Positions 47,502 to 58,753 of a stretch of DNA of 64,000 nt are shown here, one piece after another. Source of the stretch: Bromus sterilis (lineage: Eukaryota > Streptophyta > Magnoliopsida > Poales > Poaceae); NCBI GenBank assembly GCA_950022295.1, contig OX465600.1:2604001-2668000 (forward strand). Reading direction: 5' to 3'. The first letter of the stretch is position 1. Each line of letters starts with the position of its first letter. Both the position numbers and the translations under genes were made by a program. Below the pieces are notes generated by a model, which was given only the letters and a program-made list of their open reading frames with translations, was not told the DNA's origin and did not search any database.

Positions 47502-49823
47502 TCACGGAGGAGAAGCACCATATCGGTTGGTCGCCGGGTTGGTAGGGCTCTGACTGGGAGAGGGATTGTGGGATGCGACTCTGGAATGATGCTGCAACAA
47601 GGCAAGAGTTGAAATATGTGGTTAGCATGGCAACATACAACGATATAAGTCCGTGCAAGGTTGGTCATTGAAAGGGAACTCACCGTTCCCACCGGAGAAG
47701 GCATCGGCGGAGGGGGTGGCAAACCTTGCTTCTCACACATAGCCTGCAAATTAGTTTTCGAGAAGTCAAAGAAATAGTCTTGTTGCTTCTCACACATAGC
47801 CTTGCTTCTCACACAACTGACTTACCGCAACGAAGTCGTGCATAGCCTTCGCATGGGCATTATTGCGTGCCCTCTCCTCCTCCAGCAGCCTCTGTGTATT
47901 CCGGTCCCTCTCCTCCAACAAGAGTCTGGTGGCCTCCCTCTCCTTCTCAAGTGCGGCCTGCAACCACTTCTCATCATCATCCATCCAGGGTCAAATGGAC
48001 TAAAGAAATAATGAAGGAAAACTAACCTCGATGGCAAGATCAACTGGCCTCGCGCGTTGCCGTATTACAGGAGCCGAGCTAGTTTGCCTCGCCTTGATCT
48101 GAGATAGAGACTCAGTGATAGGGACGAAGACATCACACATGGCCACCGTGCCATGACTCTTACCGCCACCAGAGATCATCAACGCCTCCGCATCCATAGG
48201 ATTCAGGCTCGGGTCGAAGTCAGGGCCGCGCAGTTGTTTGACAACTTGAGAATAAGACGTCATCTTGTTGTAGGCGGACAGGCTTGTGTACGCCGATGGC
48301 CCGTCCCCCTCAGAATATGGTGTCGCCGTCTTGTACGAGCCCTTATGGGCCATGCCAAACGCGGCGTATCCCTGAGGCTCGGGCTGGTTATGGTGTTTGG
48401 CCTACAAGAAAAGGAAAAGAGTTAGTACAACAAAAATAATGCACAAATGAATTAATGATGAAAGAAAACAAGGCACACATACCCATTTTTTGGCGTATTG
48501 CTTGATGTTGGCATTTCCTTGGTGGTGTGGCACACCAACCAATTGGGCACGACGCTCCTTGGCCACATTGTGGGTGGTCAACCAAGCATCTGTGCACCAC
48601 TTGTCCACTATCATCTCCCAACAATCCATCTTATCGGCCAACCATCTCGGGGGCACCTATGAATGAAACTAAGTATTGTAACTAGCCCTAACATAACTAA
48701 TAAAGAATGTAACTAAGGAATCTACGTACCTCCATGTACTGGGTCTTGTCAGGGAAAAGCTTTCGACATTCAGCCTTCGTCTTCGGCTCGTTTTGCTTGG
48801 CGTACCAATCTCGAACGGCCTGAACACGCATCTCATGCCTCGTGTTATTCAATAATCTCTTGCACTCTTTCTCGAGATTCTTCTTGGCCACCTCCTCCGT
48901 CCCCTCCTCGACCCTATGGTAACTCTGCAATTATGCCATATATATGCACAGATGAATAGGAAATAACAAGATATAACATTGGATATTGTATACTTATTAT
49001 TGGGTAAAATAATAGTTACCCAAAAATCAGCCAACACCTTGTCGGCCACGCTCGCGCAAACAACACCGTTCACGTGAGTGTTTTCCGGGAGAAGCGCGGC
49101 TTGGTAGTGCTCCCACTTGAGTCCTGGCTCGGGAACCATACCCTCCCCGGGCAACTGCACTAGCCCGGGAAAGTGCTCCCTAAGCAAAGCACCAAGGAGG
49201 CAGTTTGGATTCCGGGTATTCTCCGGGTAATTCCACCCCCTGCATAATGAGAAGGCAAAGACATTAGCTACTTGGTGGAAAATAATGATATAAGGTACAC
49301 AATAGACATCAACTTACTTCTCGCCATCTGGCGAAATCAACGCCCTGTGCTGCAACTCTAATCGGTCTGGAACTCGTGTCATACCACGTTGGTAGACCGA
49401 CTTGCTGGCAGACGGGCCCTCATCCTCCGCCTCAGCCCTCTCATCCTCCGCCTCAGCCCCCTCATCCTCCACCTCAACCTCAGCCTCCGCATCCGCCCCA
49501 GCCCCCTCACCGTCTCCCCAACTCCCCCACTCCTCGTGTGAGGGTGTCGGCTCCTGGACGGGAGGATCCTGCATCGGTGTCCGCTCCTGGCCGGGAGGAT
49601 CCCGCACCGGTGACACCCTTGTCTGCAGGGGTGAAGTGGCTGAGACTGAAGTAGCTGAGGGTGGTGGCGACTGGCTCCTATTAGGCAGCCTCCCTTTCCC
49701 GCGACCACGTCCTCTGCCTCTCTTCTTTCCTCCGCCTCTCCCACGGGGCTCCTCGGAAAAGCTCTGCAACAACTGTCTCCGTAGCTGGCCAGGTGCTATC
49801 CTCAACTTATCCCCGCCTTCCAT
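47502..49823 (-). CDS. CACTA second protein, Ptta/En/Spm transposase-like, eight exons, intact frame
   Basis: Exons read on minus: 49823-49318, 49239-49020, 48924-48730, 48656-48483, 48401-48027, 47957-47826, 47743-47684, 47591-47502. All joints use GT...AG with good donors (GTAAGT, GTAACT, GTACGT, GTATGT, GTTAGT, GTAAGT, GTGAGT). Together they give 584 codons including TGA, with no internal stop. Exon 1 encodes a GR-rich basic run then an acidic E/A/D tract. Exons 2-5 match the plant transposase Ptta/En/Spm family (WCTDAWLTTHNVAKERRAQL, GVPHHQGNANIKQYAKKW, SAYNKMTSYSQVV). Exon 6 is a charged coiled-coil-like helix and exons 7-8 are Pro/Ser-rich. By analogy with TNPA it may bind subterminal repeats. 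The shortest introns are 69-92 bases. Exon 6 acceptor and exon 8 are the least certain. Confidence 0.68.
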
Positions 49824-49963
49824 GTCTCACCACCTGCAACAATACATAGTTAAATACTTAGTACAAATTCAAAGACAATAATTAAATGAACAATAATAAA
49901 TACATGAATAATTAAACAATTAATTAAATAATTAAACAACAATGTTTGGATGCATACAAAGTA

Positions 49964-52200
49964 CTAATAGTCGGGATCATCTGCCTCTTCTCCAAGGTCA
50001 ACTGAAGCATAATCATCATCAGTATCATACGTGTCGTCATGAATGACATCGTCATCGGGTTCAGGGACATCATGTGGAAGGCCTTTTTGTAACCGATCAA
50101 GCATTGTTAGCTCATCCGGATTGGTAACCTCTTCTACTTCCAGTTCTTCCTCATCATCACGTGATTCTTGTTCCTCCGTGTTCAGGGTGGACGTAGAGCA
50201 GTTCCGGAGACGACGTCTCACACCACGTGATTCTTGGAAGAATTCTCCATCATATGTTATTGGGTCAATTTGAGGTTCATAATCCTCTTCGTTTGGTGGA
50301 GGTGGTCTAAGATGGGGCGGCACATCGTACACGACATACCAACCTTCCAGGTTCTTAACACTTTGACGACTGTATGGCAGATAGAAAACTTGGGTGGCCT
50401 GTTGAGCCACAATAAAGACATCATCACCACTTTCAGTTGTCGCATGTTTAGTGATGGCCTATCACAAAGAGTCTCCTGGTCAACTCTAGCCTTTGTATTA
50501 TCTTTGCCCTTATCAGTGCCGAAAAATGTGCCAAGAAGGGCCTCGGCGATATTCTTTTCAGTGTGCATCATGTCAATGTTGTGTGGTAGTAAGAGGTCTT
50601 CGAAGTAGGGGAGATCCCAGATGCATGGCTTGTGGGTCTAGGCGTGTTCCTCATTATAACCCAAGAAATACCCTGGACGGTTTGGATCAGGCTCCATAGA
50701 TTTTAACTGTTCATGAATTTGTGTGCCCGTCAACGCAGGTGTTGCCGAGTGTTTGACAACTTTACCTTTCATGAAATTCTTCTTGTCTTTTCTGAATGGA
50801 TGGTCCAAAGGCAAGAACTGTCTATGCAAGTCAAAGCAGGAATACTTTCCACCCGCCGGCAACCAATGAAACTTAAGAGTTGCTTTGCATTGTGGGCATG
50901 GGAACCTTCCATGCACACACCAGGCAACGAAAAGCGCAAATGCCGGCAGATCATGCAACGAGTATTGGTACCAAACATACATTTGAAAGTTCTCTTTCTT
51001 AGCTGCGTCGTATGTGTTGACCCCATTCACCCAAGCTTCTTTCAAGTCATCCATCAGCGGTTGCATGTACACACTCATATTCTTCCCCGGATAGTTTGGC
51101 CCTGGAACTATCAACGTCAGAAATATGTGCTTTCTTTGCATAATGGATGATGGTGGAAGATTGAGCGGAATAACAAACACAGGCCAGCAACTATATTGGG
51201 TAGCCGTCATACCAAAAGGATTGAACCCATCGAGACCGATGGCGACTCGGAAATTCCTTGGCTCTTTAGCTTTTTCTGTATGTTTACGATCAAATGCCTT
51301 CCATGCGTCACCATCCGAAGGGTGTACCAACATCGGATCTCTGTTTTCATCTAATTCTTTCCTAATTCCATGTTTGTGCCATGTCATCTGTTTTGCTGTT
51401 TCTTCGAGCATGTAAAGTCATTGAAGTCTTGGTAGGATCGGAAGATACCGTAGAACACTCACAGGGATTTTGATCTGCTTCTTCTCACCTTCACCGTTTT
51501 CTACCTCAACATATCTGGAGGACTTGCAAAATGGACAATATGTTTCGTCCGCATACTCTTTCCTAAATAAGGCACATCCTTTCTCACAAGCATGTATCTG
51601 CTCATACGGCATCTTGAGTGCACTAAGGATTTTGTCTGACTCATATAGGTTTGAAGGCATAATATGACCTTCGGGTAGAAACCGCCCAAATAGGGTCATC
51701 ATTGAGTCAAACAGGTCTCTTCCAATGTTGAATTGGGCTTTCAGAGCCATTACTTGTGCGATGGCATCTAGCTGAGAAATCTTAGTGTGCTCGTGAAGAG
51801 GACGTTTTGAAGACTCCAACATGGCATAGAAGGCCTTTGCGGATTCCTCCATCTCTTCGTCCTTGTTCCGAGCATCATCAAAATCATTGACCATGTCTTC
51901 AATCCCTGTACCATAGTCGTCGGTGCGCCGATGCAAAACCTCGTCTCTGTTACGTTGGGCCGACTCACCATGAAATGTCCACAAGGTATAGCCGGGAGTA
52001 AAACCACGCATTTGCAGGTGTTTACCCATTACATCCTTTGTCTGTCGCGAATAATTCTTGCAGTTAGTGCAGGGGCACCATGTTTTTGGCTGGCCTTTAG
52101 AAAATGCCGTTTGCAGGAATTCATAGGTTTTGCTCAACCATTCATCGGTCATGTCTTTATGACTAGGGTGACCGGAGTACATCCATTCACGATCAGTCAT
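49964..52200 (-). pseudogene. TNPD-like CACTA transposase (Transposase_21/TNP2), disrupted
   Basis: Starts at 52200 with the N-terminal transposase-associated domain (WMYSGHPSHKD, then a WCPCTNC zinc motif). It continues with the TNP2 core (GLDGFNPFGM, YSCWPVFVIPLNLPP, CPQCKATLKF) and MHTEKNIAEALLGTFFGT. In-frame stops are TGA at 51420-51418 and TAG at 50640-50638. Near 50430 the frame shifts and the segment normally between the core and the C-terminus (DUF4218 region) is missing. The C-terminal piece with QVFYLPYSRQSVKNLEGWYV is in another frame, ending at 49964. Transposase activity is not expected. Confidence 0.85.
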
Positions 52201-52362
52201 TCTGTCAAGCTAGCTATATAGTATCCACATATGAACAATATAAATTATCAGTTCATCAAGTATGTCAAATTAATTATGGTCATTTTTTAATCATGGTTAA
52301 AACATTGGGATGCACGGCATGCACACCTACCCGCTACTAGGTAAAGATGGGTCCTAATCCCA

Positions 52363-52574
52363 CCCGAGTATGTGTAGATTGGGTCATTTTCCCATGCTCT
52401 GCTCCCGATCCAACGCAAAATTTCGGCAGCACCTCCCCGCTGTTCTCCTAATAAACGTCTCGGAAACTAACCGAGAGGATGTGTACTCGGAGAACAACAA
52501 GGAGGCGCTGTTGAAACTCTGCATCGGATCCGGAACAAAGCATGGGAAAATGACCCAATCTACACATACCCGGG
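52363..52574. repeat. 212-base foldback upstream of TNPD
   Basis: Arms 52363-52398 and 52539-52574 are 36-base reverse complements with one mismatch (read GTATGTGTAGATTGGGTCAT on the left arm). The inner parts (52399-52460 and 52476-52538) pair imperfectly, leaving a small loop. It lies 160-370 bases before the transposase start, on the promoter side. Confidence 0.8.
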
Positions 52575-53800
52575 CTGTCCATGGATAACATTGGACAATT
52601 CGAAAGAATCACCGTTATAAATATGCAAATGCATGCATAGTTATAACCGTAACCCTTTCGAACGGGAGACACATATTGGTTACGCGAAGACTTTGCATTT
52701 CAATACTAAAACTACCTATCTAGATAGTGTCATCGGCACGAAGGCCGGAACAGAGCAATATAAAGGTGGAGAAGGAAGAGTTAACAAATGTGCTCACTCT
52801 CGAATGCAGTGGAGGTCGTCGAAAACCAAACCCTCGCGAAGCTACTGCACATTTAAATGCAATCAATCAAAACAAATACGCACTCGCGATAATTAATCTA
52901 ACTAATACTAACATCCAACAAATTCTTCGAAAACAAATTATTTTCTTTCTTTTCTTTTAATTATTCTTTTTCTTCTACTTCTTTTCTATGTTGCAGGGAT
53001 ACTACACTTTTGTGCCGTCGGGAGTGATGAGCCGACGAACGCAATGTCTCGCCTTTAAGTCTCCTGTCTCCATCCATCTCCAACTCATTCTTCTGCTTCT
53101 TCTAGTCATACTTCTTTTTTTCTTTTCTAAAACTTTCTCTACTTCTCCTACTAACTAATACCTTACTAAAATGCTATTATCCAAATACTAAAACAAATTT
53201 GCTAGGGCACATGCTAGGGCCAACGATTTTTTCCCGTAAGCACCGATGGAGGCACCTCCATTCATAATTACTAACATAATCAAAACCTAATTACTAATTA
53301 AGTACAATACTAAATAAATTTGAACCTAATTTCTAACTATACTAACTAAATCTAAACATAATTACTAAGTACAATATTAACTAAATATAAAACCTAAGTT
53401 GAATACTACCTAAGTGGAATAAAACCTAAATTTAAAAAAAATCTAGCTACCTAGCTACAGAGAGGGGTGAAGAGAGGAGGGGGGGCTGACCTGACCAGGG
53501 GCGGCGACAATGGCGTGGGAGGCGACCTCGGGGTGGCACAGGCGGCGGTGAAGACGGCGGGTCGGCGGCGACGACAGCGGGGGCGGGCGTCGGCGAGGCG
53601 GATCCGTGGCGGCGAGGGCGGTCCCGCTCGGCGGTGTTGGCGGCGCCGGATCCACGGGCGGGGCGGCGGTGTTGGCGAGGCGGCGGTCCACGGGGGCGGC
53701 GGCGGCGGCGGCGAGCGTGGGTGTGCTGGGGGGGGGGCTCGGTCTGTGTGTGTGCGTGTGAGAGAGAGAGGGCGACGGGAGGGGGTTAACTATTCGCGGC
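52575..53800. other. CACTA 5' region, no gene assigned
   Basis: AT-rich to about 53450, then GC-rich with GGC repeats (53470-53740), a G-run and a GT/GA simple repeat (53745-53770). A minus ORF at 53691-53455 is low-complexity Pro/Arg. This may hold the promoter and leader of the transposase. Confidence 0.5.
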
Positions 53801-54116
53801 TAAGCCGTCAGCCAACTGACGGCAAAGCTCTCTGTTAGCCTTTGCCGTCAGCTGGCTGACGGCTTAGACGGGGCAGTTAGGGCTCGCCAGTTCATGGGGG
53901 GGGGGGGTGGGAGCCCCTTTGACATCAGGGGACCTATGCCGTCAGCTTTGCTCCTCACTGCCGTCAGCCGGCTGACGGCTTTGAACCAGCTGACGGCAAA
54001 GACCTTCTATGCCGTCAGCTCCTTCTAAGCCGTCAGCAATTGCCCTGGCTGAGGGCATATCTTCTATGCCGTCAGCCCCGTGAAAATGCTGACGGCAAAG
54101 CCAGAAGCTGACGGAA
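53800..54116. repeat. Right subterminal repeats of CACTA element
   Basis: Multiple GCCGTCAGC / GCTGACGGC copies (53804, 53840, 53938, 53961, 54013, 54068 and others), mirrored with the left array. A G-run sits at 53896-53906. Confidence 0.8.
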
Positions 54117-54125
54117 TTCCGAAAG

Positions 54126-54361
54126 GTTCTTCTGCGCTGATTTTTTATCTGATTTTTCCCGAATTTTTGGAGCACTTTTTATATGGGGGAAAACTGAAAT
54201 AGAAAAACAGCAGAAAACAGGAACTGGCACTGCGGTGCACTGAGTTAATAGGTTAGTCCAAATATGATCAAAAGTGTATGAAAGTGTATCTAGATCATAG
54301 CAATATCACACAAAACATGCATGGAGCAAGAAGAAATTATAGATACGTTTTGGACGTATCA
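54126..54361 (-). repeat. Left (3') LTR, second part
   Basis: Resumes after the CACTA element and ends GGACGTATCA at 54361. On minus it starts TGATACGTCC. It is shared almost word for word with the solo LTR (about 60160-60396) and with the LTR at the window end. Confidence 0.88.
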
Positions 54362-54376
54362 ACATCCCCAAGCTTA
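54362..54376 (-). other. Polypurine tract of gag-only element
   Basis: Minus strand AAGCTTGGGGATGT abuts the LTR start TGATACG. Similar AAGCTTGGGGATG motifs recur at about 56469, 56522 and 57843 inside the element. Confidence 0.65.
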
Positions 54377-57236
54377 ATTCCTGCTCGTCCTCAAGTAGGT
54401 AAATGATAACACGCATAATTTATGTGGTGACATGCCACACAACCATATAAGGACTTTTAAGTAAAGCAATTAAATCATGCAATTAAATTCAAGTCTTAAC
54501 AAGCAAGAGTCTATATTAGCATTGACACAAGCAACAAAAGAACAAAAGGTGCAAGATCTCTCGCTGTCCATGACTCGAATGTCTCCAGATGGTGTTTGCG
54601 TGCAAGCAGGGGATAGGGAAATACGAGAGAAAAAAGTAATTGTTGAGAACTACTATCTACTAAAGTTTCACACTTAGTCTCCTTTGGATTCTTATCTGGA
54701 CTCATCCCTAGACCACTAGTCAGGTACAAGTCAAACTGATCCACTCCCTTTCGATATTTTGAGCACTCATGCAATCGATGAGCGTGAGCAAGAAAGTTGA
54801 CACCTAAAAGGCGAAATAGAAAGAAGGTGGAGGAGGAAGACAAAAAGGGTGAGAAAGGCTCACATCAATGAGGACAATCACAGGCGAGAAGGCCAAATAA
54901 TAGATATGATGTGAGGAGTAGGGATTGCCATGCAACGGATGCACATGTGAGCTAAAAGCTCTCCAAGGGAACTAGTGGGGGTGCATCTAACTTACTTGCT
55001 CATGAATACCTAGAGCTCATTTGAGGAGGCTCATCATTGGAATATACAAGCCAAGTTCTATAGTGTGAAGGTCCCCACATAGCTATATCCATGTATGATC
55101 ATCTCTGTGGAGTACAAGGATAAGAGGGAGTACTAGTGTGGATCTTTCAAAAGGATAGTAGTGTTGCCCCTTTCTCTCTTTTTATTTTCTTTTTCTCCTT
55201 TTTCTATTTTTTTGTATTTTTTTGGTGGTCTCAATGGCTCCTTCTATTTCTCTCATTTGTCCTCTTTGGGATCTTTTCCTCACTTTAAGGGCAACACTCT
55301 ATATATTACAAAAAGTATAGAAGATCTTTCACACTTTACAGGGTACTTAAATCATAAATAAAATGAAACTATCATGAAGTATGCAAATGTATGCCTCTGC
55401 CAGTGTAGCAGGAACATGTATGACATGAAGATCAAGTCATGAAGAGGTGGATGTTGCATGGCAATTTATCTCGGAAAGGCTATGGAAATGCCTTGATAGG
55501 TAGGTATGGTGGCTGTTTTGAGGAAAGATATAAGGAGGTTTATGATGACAGAGTGTATCATGCCAAGGGTTTGGATGTACCGGCGAAGGTCGACGCCAAC
55601 TCTCGGAGTGAGAAGAAAGCAATGCACGGCACAAGAGAGGCTAGCAAATATGAGGAGGTGGAAGTGTCAACTTTCAATACTTACATTAGTCCGAAGAACT
55701 CATGCACTTATTATCGGTAACTCTCAATCTAGTAAGGAGGTTCACAAAGAGACAAGTACCCCGAGGAGGAGTGTATGGGGGTTTGGTTATCCTTGCGCAT
55801 CCTCGACTCATGGTACGTGAGTGTACTCTAATATCCGACCCCTCAGAAGAGTAGTGATCCATCTAGTAGCTAGAGTTCTCAACTAGTTTTGTAGGTTTTG
55901 AAAATAAACACGGATTGCCCAAAATACGACACCTATCACTAATAGGCTAGAGCTCTTGACAACAAAAGTTCATACATTACTCACATCAATACCTCAAAAC
56001 CATTGCAAGTTACTACTAAAATTAAATAGGAACCTCAATTACCTACTTTCAAGACAAGACACAACTCAGTGCAACAACCAACTCTCTTAACAAGATAAAC
56101 ATGAAAAATAAAGAGAGTTCCAGCAACAAACTAAACAAAAGCCAAGGATCTAGCTAAAGACAAACTAAAGCTAAAACTAAACATGGCAGTAGCTACGAAA
56201 AGGTAAAGAACACACAACAGAGAAAAATAGGCATGAAAAATTCTATGATGTGTTCTAGATTTTGAAAGTGGAGCGTGTTTCTCTCCCACGCAAAGTAAGA
56301 CGGGATCTAACTTGTTATGAACAGAAATCAAAGCTAAAGAAAACTAAAAATAAAACCTAAGAGCGAGACGCTCCAAGCATAGCACATAACGCATGAAGTG
56401 ATAAAAATATAGTGTAACGAGGGACGAACTGATAATTTTTGATGAAGAAGGGGATGCACGGGGGCATCCCCAAGCTTAGACGCTTGAGTCTCCTTGAATA
56501 TTTCTTGGGGATGCATGGGGGCATCCCCAAGCTTGAGCGCTTGACACTCCCGAATCTTCTTTCATCATCTTCCATCGCACACCTGAAAACTCCCTTCATA
56601 CATAACTCATCATAAGCTGATTAGAGAGGTTAGTACCCTTAATAAATAAATTTTCCCCACTGGATATAAAGATATTATTGAAGAACTACTGTTTCTCAAG
56701 ATTTCCAATAGGTTTTTGCAAAGAAAAAGCAAGCGTAAGGTTTGCAAAAGTTAGTAGAGACAAAACGTGGCAGAATCTGTGAAAAACAGAACAACAGGTA
56801 GTAAAGAATTTTTTAGGGGTACTTCTGCAACTCAAATCAAAAAACTCAGAACATACGAAAGTTCCGTAATTGTATAGAGCACGCTGTGTAAAAAATTCAG
56901 CTAAAAAGATGAACTGGTGATTTATTCTGATTTTTCCCGTCACGAGGACAGAATCTGTTTTCTGGACAGCATGTCGCAAATTTCACTTCCCTTGTCATAT
57001 GAGGCTATACTTGGCACAAAGCTTGAAAAATAAAGATACAATGATGTTGCTACAGTAGTAACAATCATAAAGACCACTAAAAACAGAAAGTAAAAACTCA
57101 AAGTAAAGATAACAAGGGTTGTCTCCCTAGAGCTCTTTCTTTATAGCCATAAAGATAGGCTTAAGATTTTAATGATGCTCTCATAGGAATAAGAAATAAG
57201 AGTTGAAGAACAAAAGAGAGCATCAAGAAGCAAATA
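54377..57236 (-). other. Non-coding internal region of gag-only element
   Basis: No pol motifs and no ORF over about 110 codons on either strand. It contains a pyrimidine-rich tract (55164-55225) and a tandem pair of GGGGATGCA...GGGGGCATCCCC hairpins followed by AAGCTT (56450-56535). An autonomous relative would carry pol here. Confidence 0.6.
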
Positions 57237-58193
57237 TCAAACACATTTAAGTCTAACATGCTTCCTATGCAAAGGGATCTTGTAGAGAAATAACTCATTG
57301 AAGCATAAAGATATTAGCATAGGAAGCCAAAATAAGTGGAACTTCAAAACCTTCAACATAAAGAGAGGGAACTTGATATTATTGAAATATCTATCATAAT
57401 ATGTTCCCTTCTCATAATAATTTCCAGTAGGATCATGAATAAACTCAACAATATATGCATCACATAAAGCATTGTTACCATGATCCACATGCAAAAGGGT
57501 ACTCTTACTCTCCACATAAGCATAATCTTTCTCATTGGTAATAGTGGGAGTAGGACTATCATAAACAACTTGAACACTATAGATTAATTGTGTATTAGGA
57601 AGATGGTGTTCAACAAGGGAGCAATTACCTCCATGATCATGACAAGTTTCATAAGGATAATTTCTCCTTATGTCATAGGTACCTTTATAATCACTAAAAA
57701 TAGGAGTTATAACATCATCATAGTAGATAAGAGCATTATCATTGCTAGAAACTATATTTGTAAACATGTTGTCTTTATTCTTACTAGCAAAAGAATTATC
57801 AATTACCACATCACTAATGGGTAAAGGACTTGCAATCCTATCATCCCCAAGCTTGGAGCTTTCCATATCATCATTCTCAGAGTTGGTACCAAAGAGATTT
57901 TCAAGGTCATAAGTAGCATTATCATCATTTTCCCAATCACAAAAAGTAACATGCATATCATAATCAAAATCATCTTCAATAGTACCTACAGACTTATCTT
58001 CAAGATAATAATGAATGCAATCAAGCTCACCATCCTCCATAAATTTTGGTCCGTTAGGATAAAAATCTATGCGAGGAATATGCTCAGGCCAGGTTGTTAC
58101 CCATTCTTCTTCCTTCCTGCTCCTCTTCCTCCTCCTCTTCTTTTTCTTCTTCTTCACCTTAGGAAGGAGTGGTTGGAGGGGAAGTTTCTCCAC
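57237..58193 (-). CDS. Hypothetical retrotransposon protein, 318 residues
   Basis: Opens with a Lys/Arg run (about residues 13-29), then an acidic Asp/Asn-rich stretch (about 70-150), then His/Tyr-rich sequence, and a hydrophobic end (about 277-300) that could span a membrane. No zinc knuckle, DTG, YxDD or DDE motif. It follows gag on the same strand in a different frame about 140 bases downstream of the gag stop, so it may be a frameshifted gag continuation or a second ORF of this family. Function unknown. Confidence 0.5.
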   Translation of the reverse strand: MEKLPLQPLLPKVKKKKKKRRRKRSRKEEEWVTTWPEHIPRIDFYPNGPKFMEDGELDCIHYYLEDKSVGTIEDDFDYDMHVTFCDWENDDNATYDLENLFGTNSENDDMESSKLGDDRIASPLPISDVVIDNSFASKNKDNMFTNIVSSNDNALIYYDDVITPIFSDYKGTYDIRRNYPYETCHDHGGNCSLVEHHLPNTQLIYSVQVVYDSPTPTITNEKDYAYVESKSTLLHVDHGNNALCDAYIVEFIHDPTGNYYEKGTYYDRYFNNIKFPLFMLKVLKFHLFWLPMLISLCFNELFLYKIPLHRKHVRLKCV

Positions 58194-58748
58194 ATATCCT
58201 GGTTTATCATTAGAACAATAGGGGAAACTTGGGAGAAACTCTCCTTTTTATTAGTAGAAATAGAAGAGACATTTTTATACTTTGGTAGATTTCCCTCCTT
58301 TCTAATCTTACTTATGTAACCATTCTCATGTCAATTAACAACACAATAGAGATGGAATTTCTGCAAAGGGTTATTTATTCCCAAAGCATGAACATCTAGC
58401 CAAGAAGTCTTTTCTGATATCTCTTCACACATCAAAAATAACATAAGCTCATCATAAAGATCAGGGGTGATCATGTCATCACACAACTGGCTAACAGTTA
58501 TGTTTTGAAAGTACATGCACTGAAAATTGAAGTGACCCTTTATGCAGCAAAGTTCACAAGTAAAAGGATAAAGGTCAAACAATTCTCTAGCAATTTCATT
58601 TAAATCTCTAACCCAAGTGATTGTTCTTTCATGCTTATGTTGGTTACAATACTTCTCTTCTTCAATCATAGGCCTTTCACAAGGTCTATCCACTCCACAA
58701 AAATTAACATGCTTATATAAAACTTCATTTTCAGGAATTGGATCATGC

Positions 58749-58753
58749 ATGTT
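58749..58753. repeat. Left target-site duplication of solo LTR (ATGTT)
   Basis: ATGTT, repeated at 60397-60401. Confidence 0.8.

Larger units (their letters stand above)
45990..54125 (-). mobile_element. CACTA (En/Spm-type) DNA transposon inserted in the left LTR
   Basis: The left end reads TACTACTGGAATC, a CACTA-type terminus with its first base C to T. Both ends have arrays of TTTGCCGTCAGC / GCTGACGGCAAAG subterminal repeats. Inside are a TNPD-like transposase pseudogene and a Ptta/En/Spm-type second gene, both minus. The flanks rejoin to one LTR when compared with the related LTRs at 60121 and 63835. The right end matches the left from GGAAT inward but lacks the CACTACT tip, so borders are good to a few bases and the element is probably immobile. 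Confidence 0.85.

Noticed and set aside
49376..49881. Plus-strand Pro/Ser-rich ORFs over the CACTA accessory gene
   Set aside because: Antisense shadows of the acidic and GR-rich exon 1 on the minus strand.
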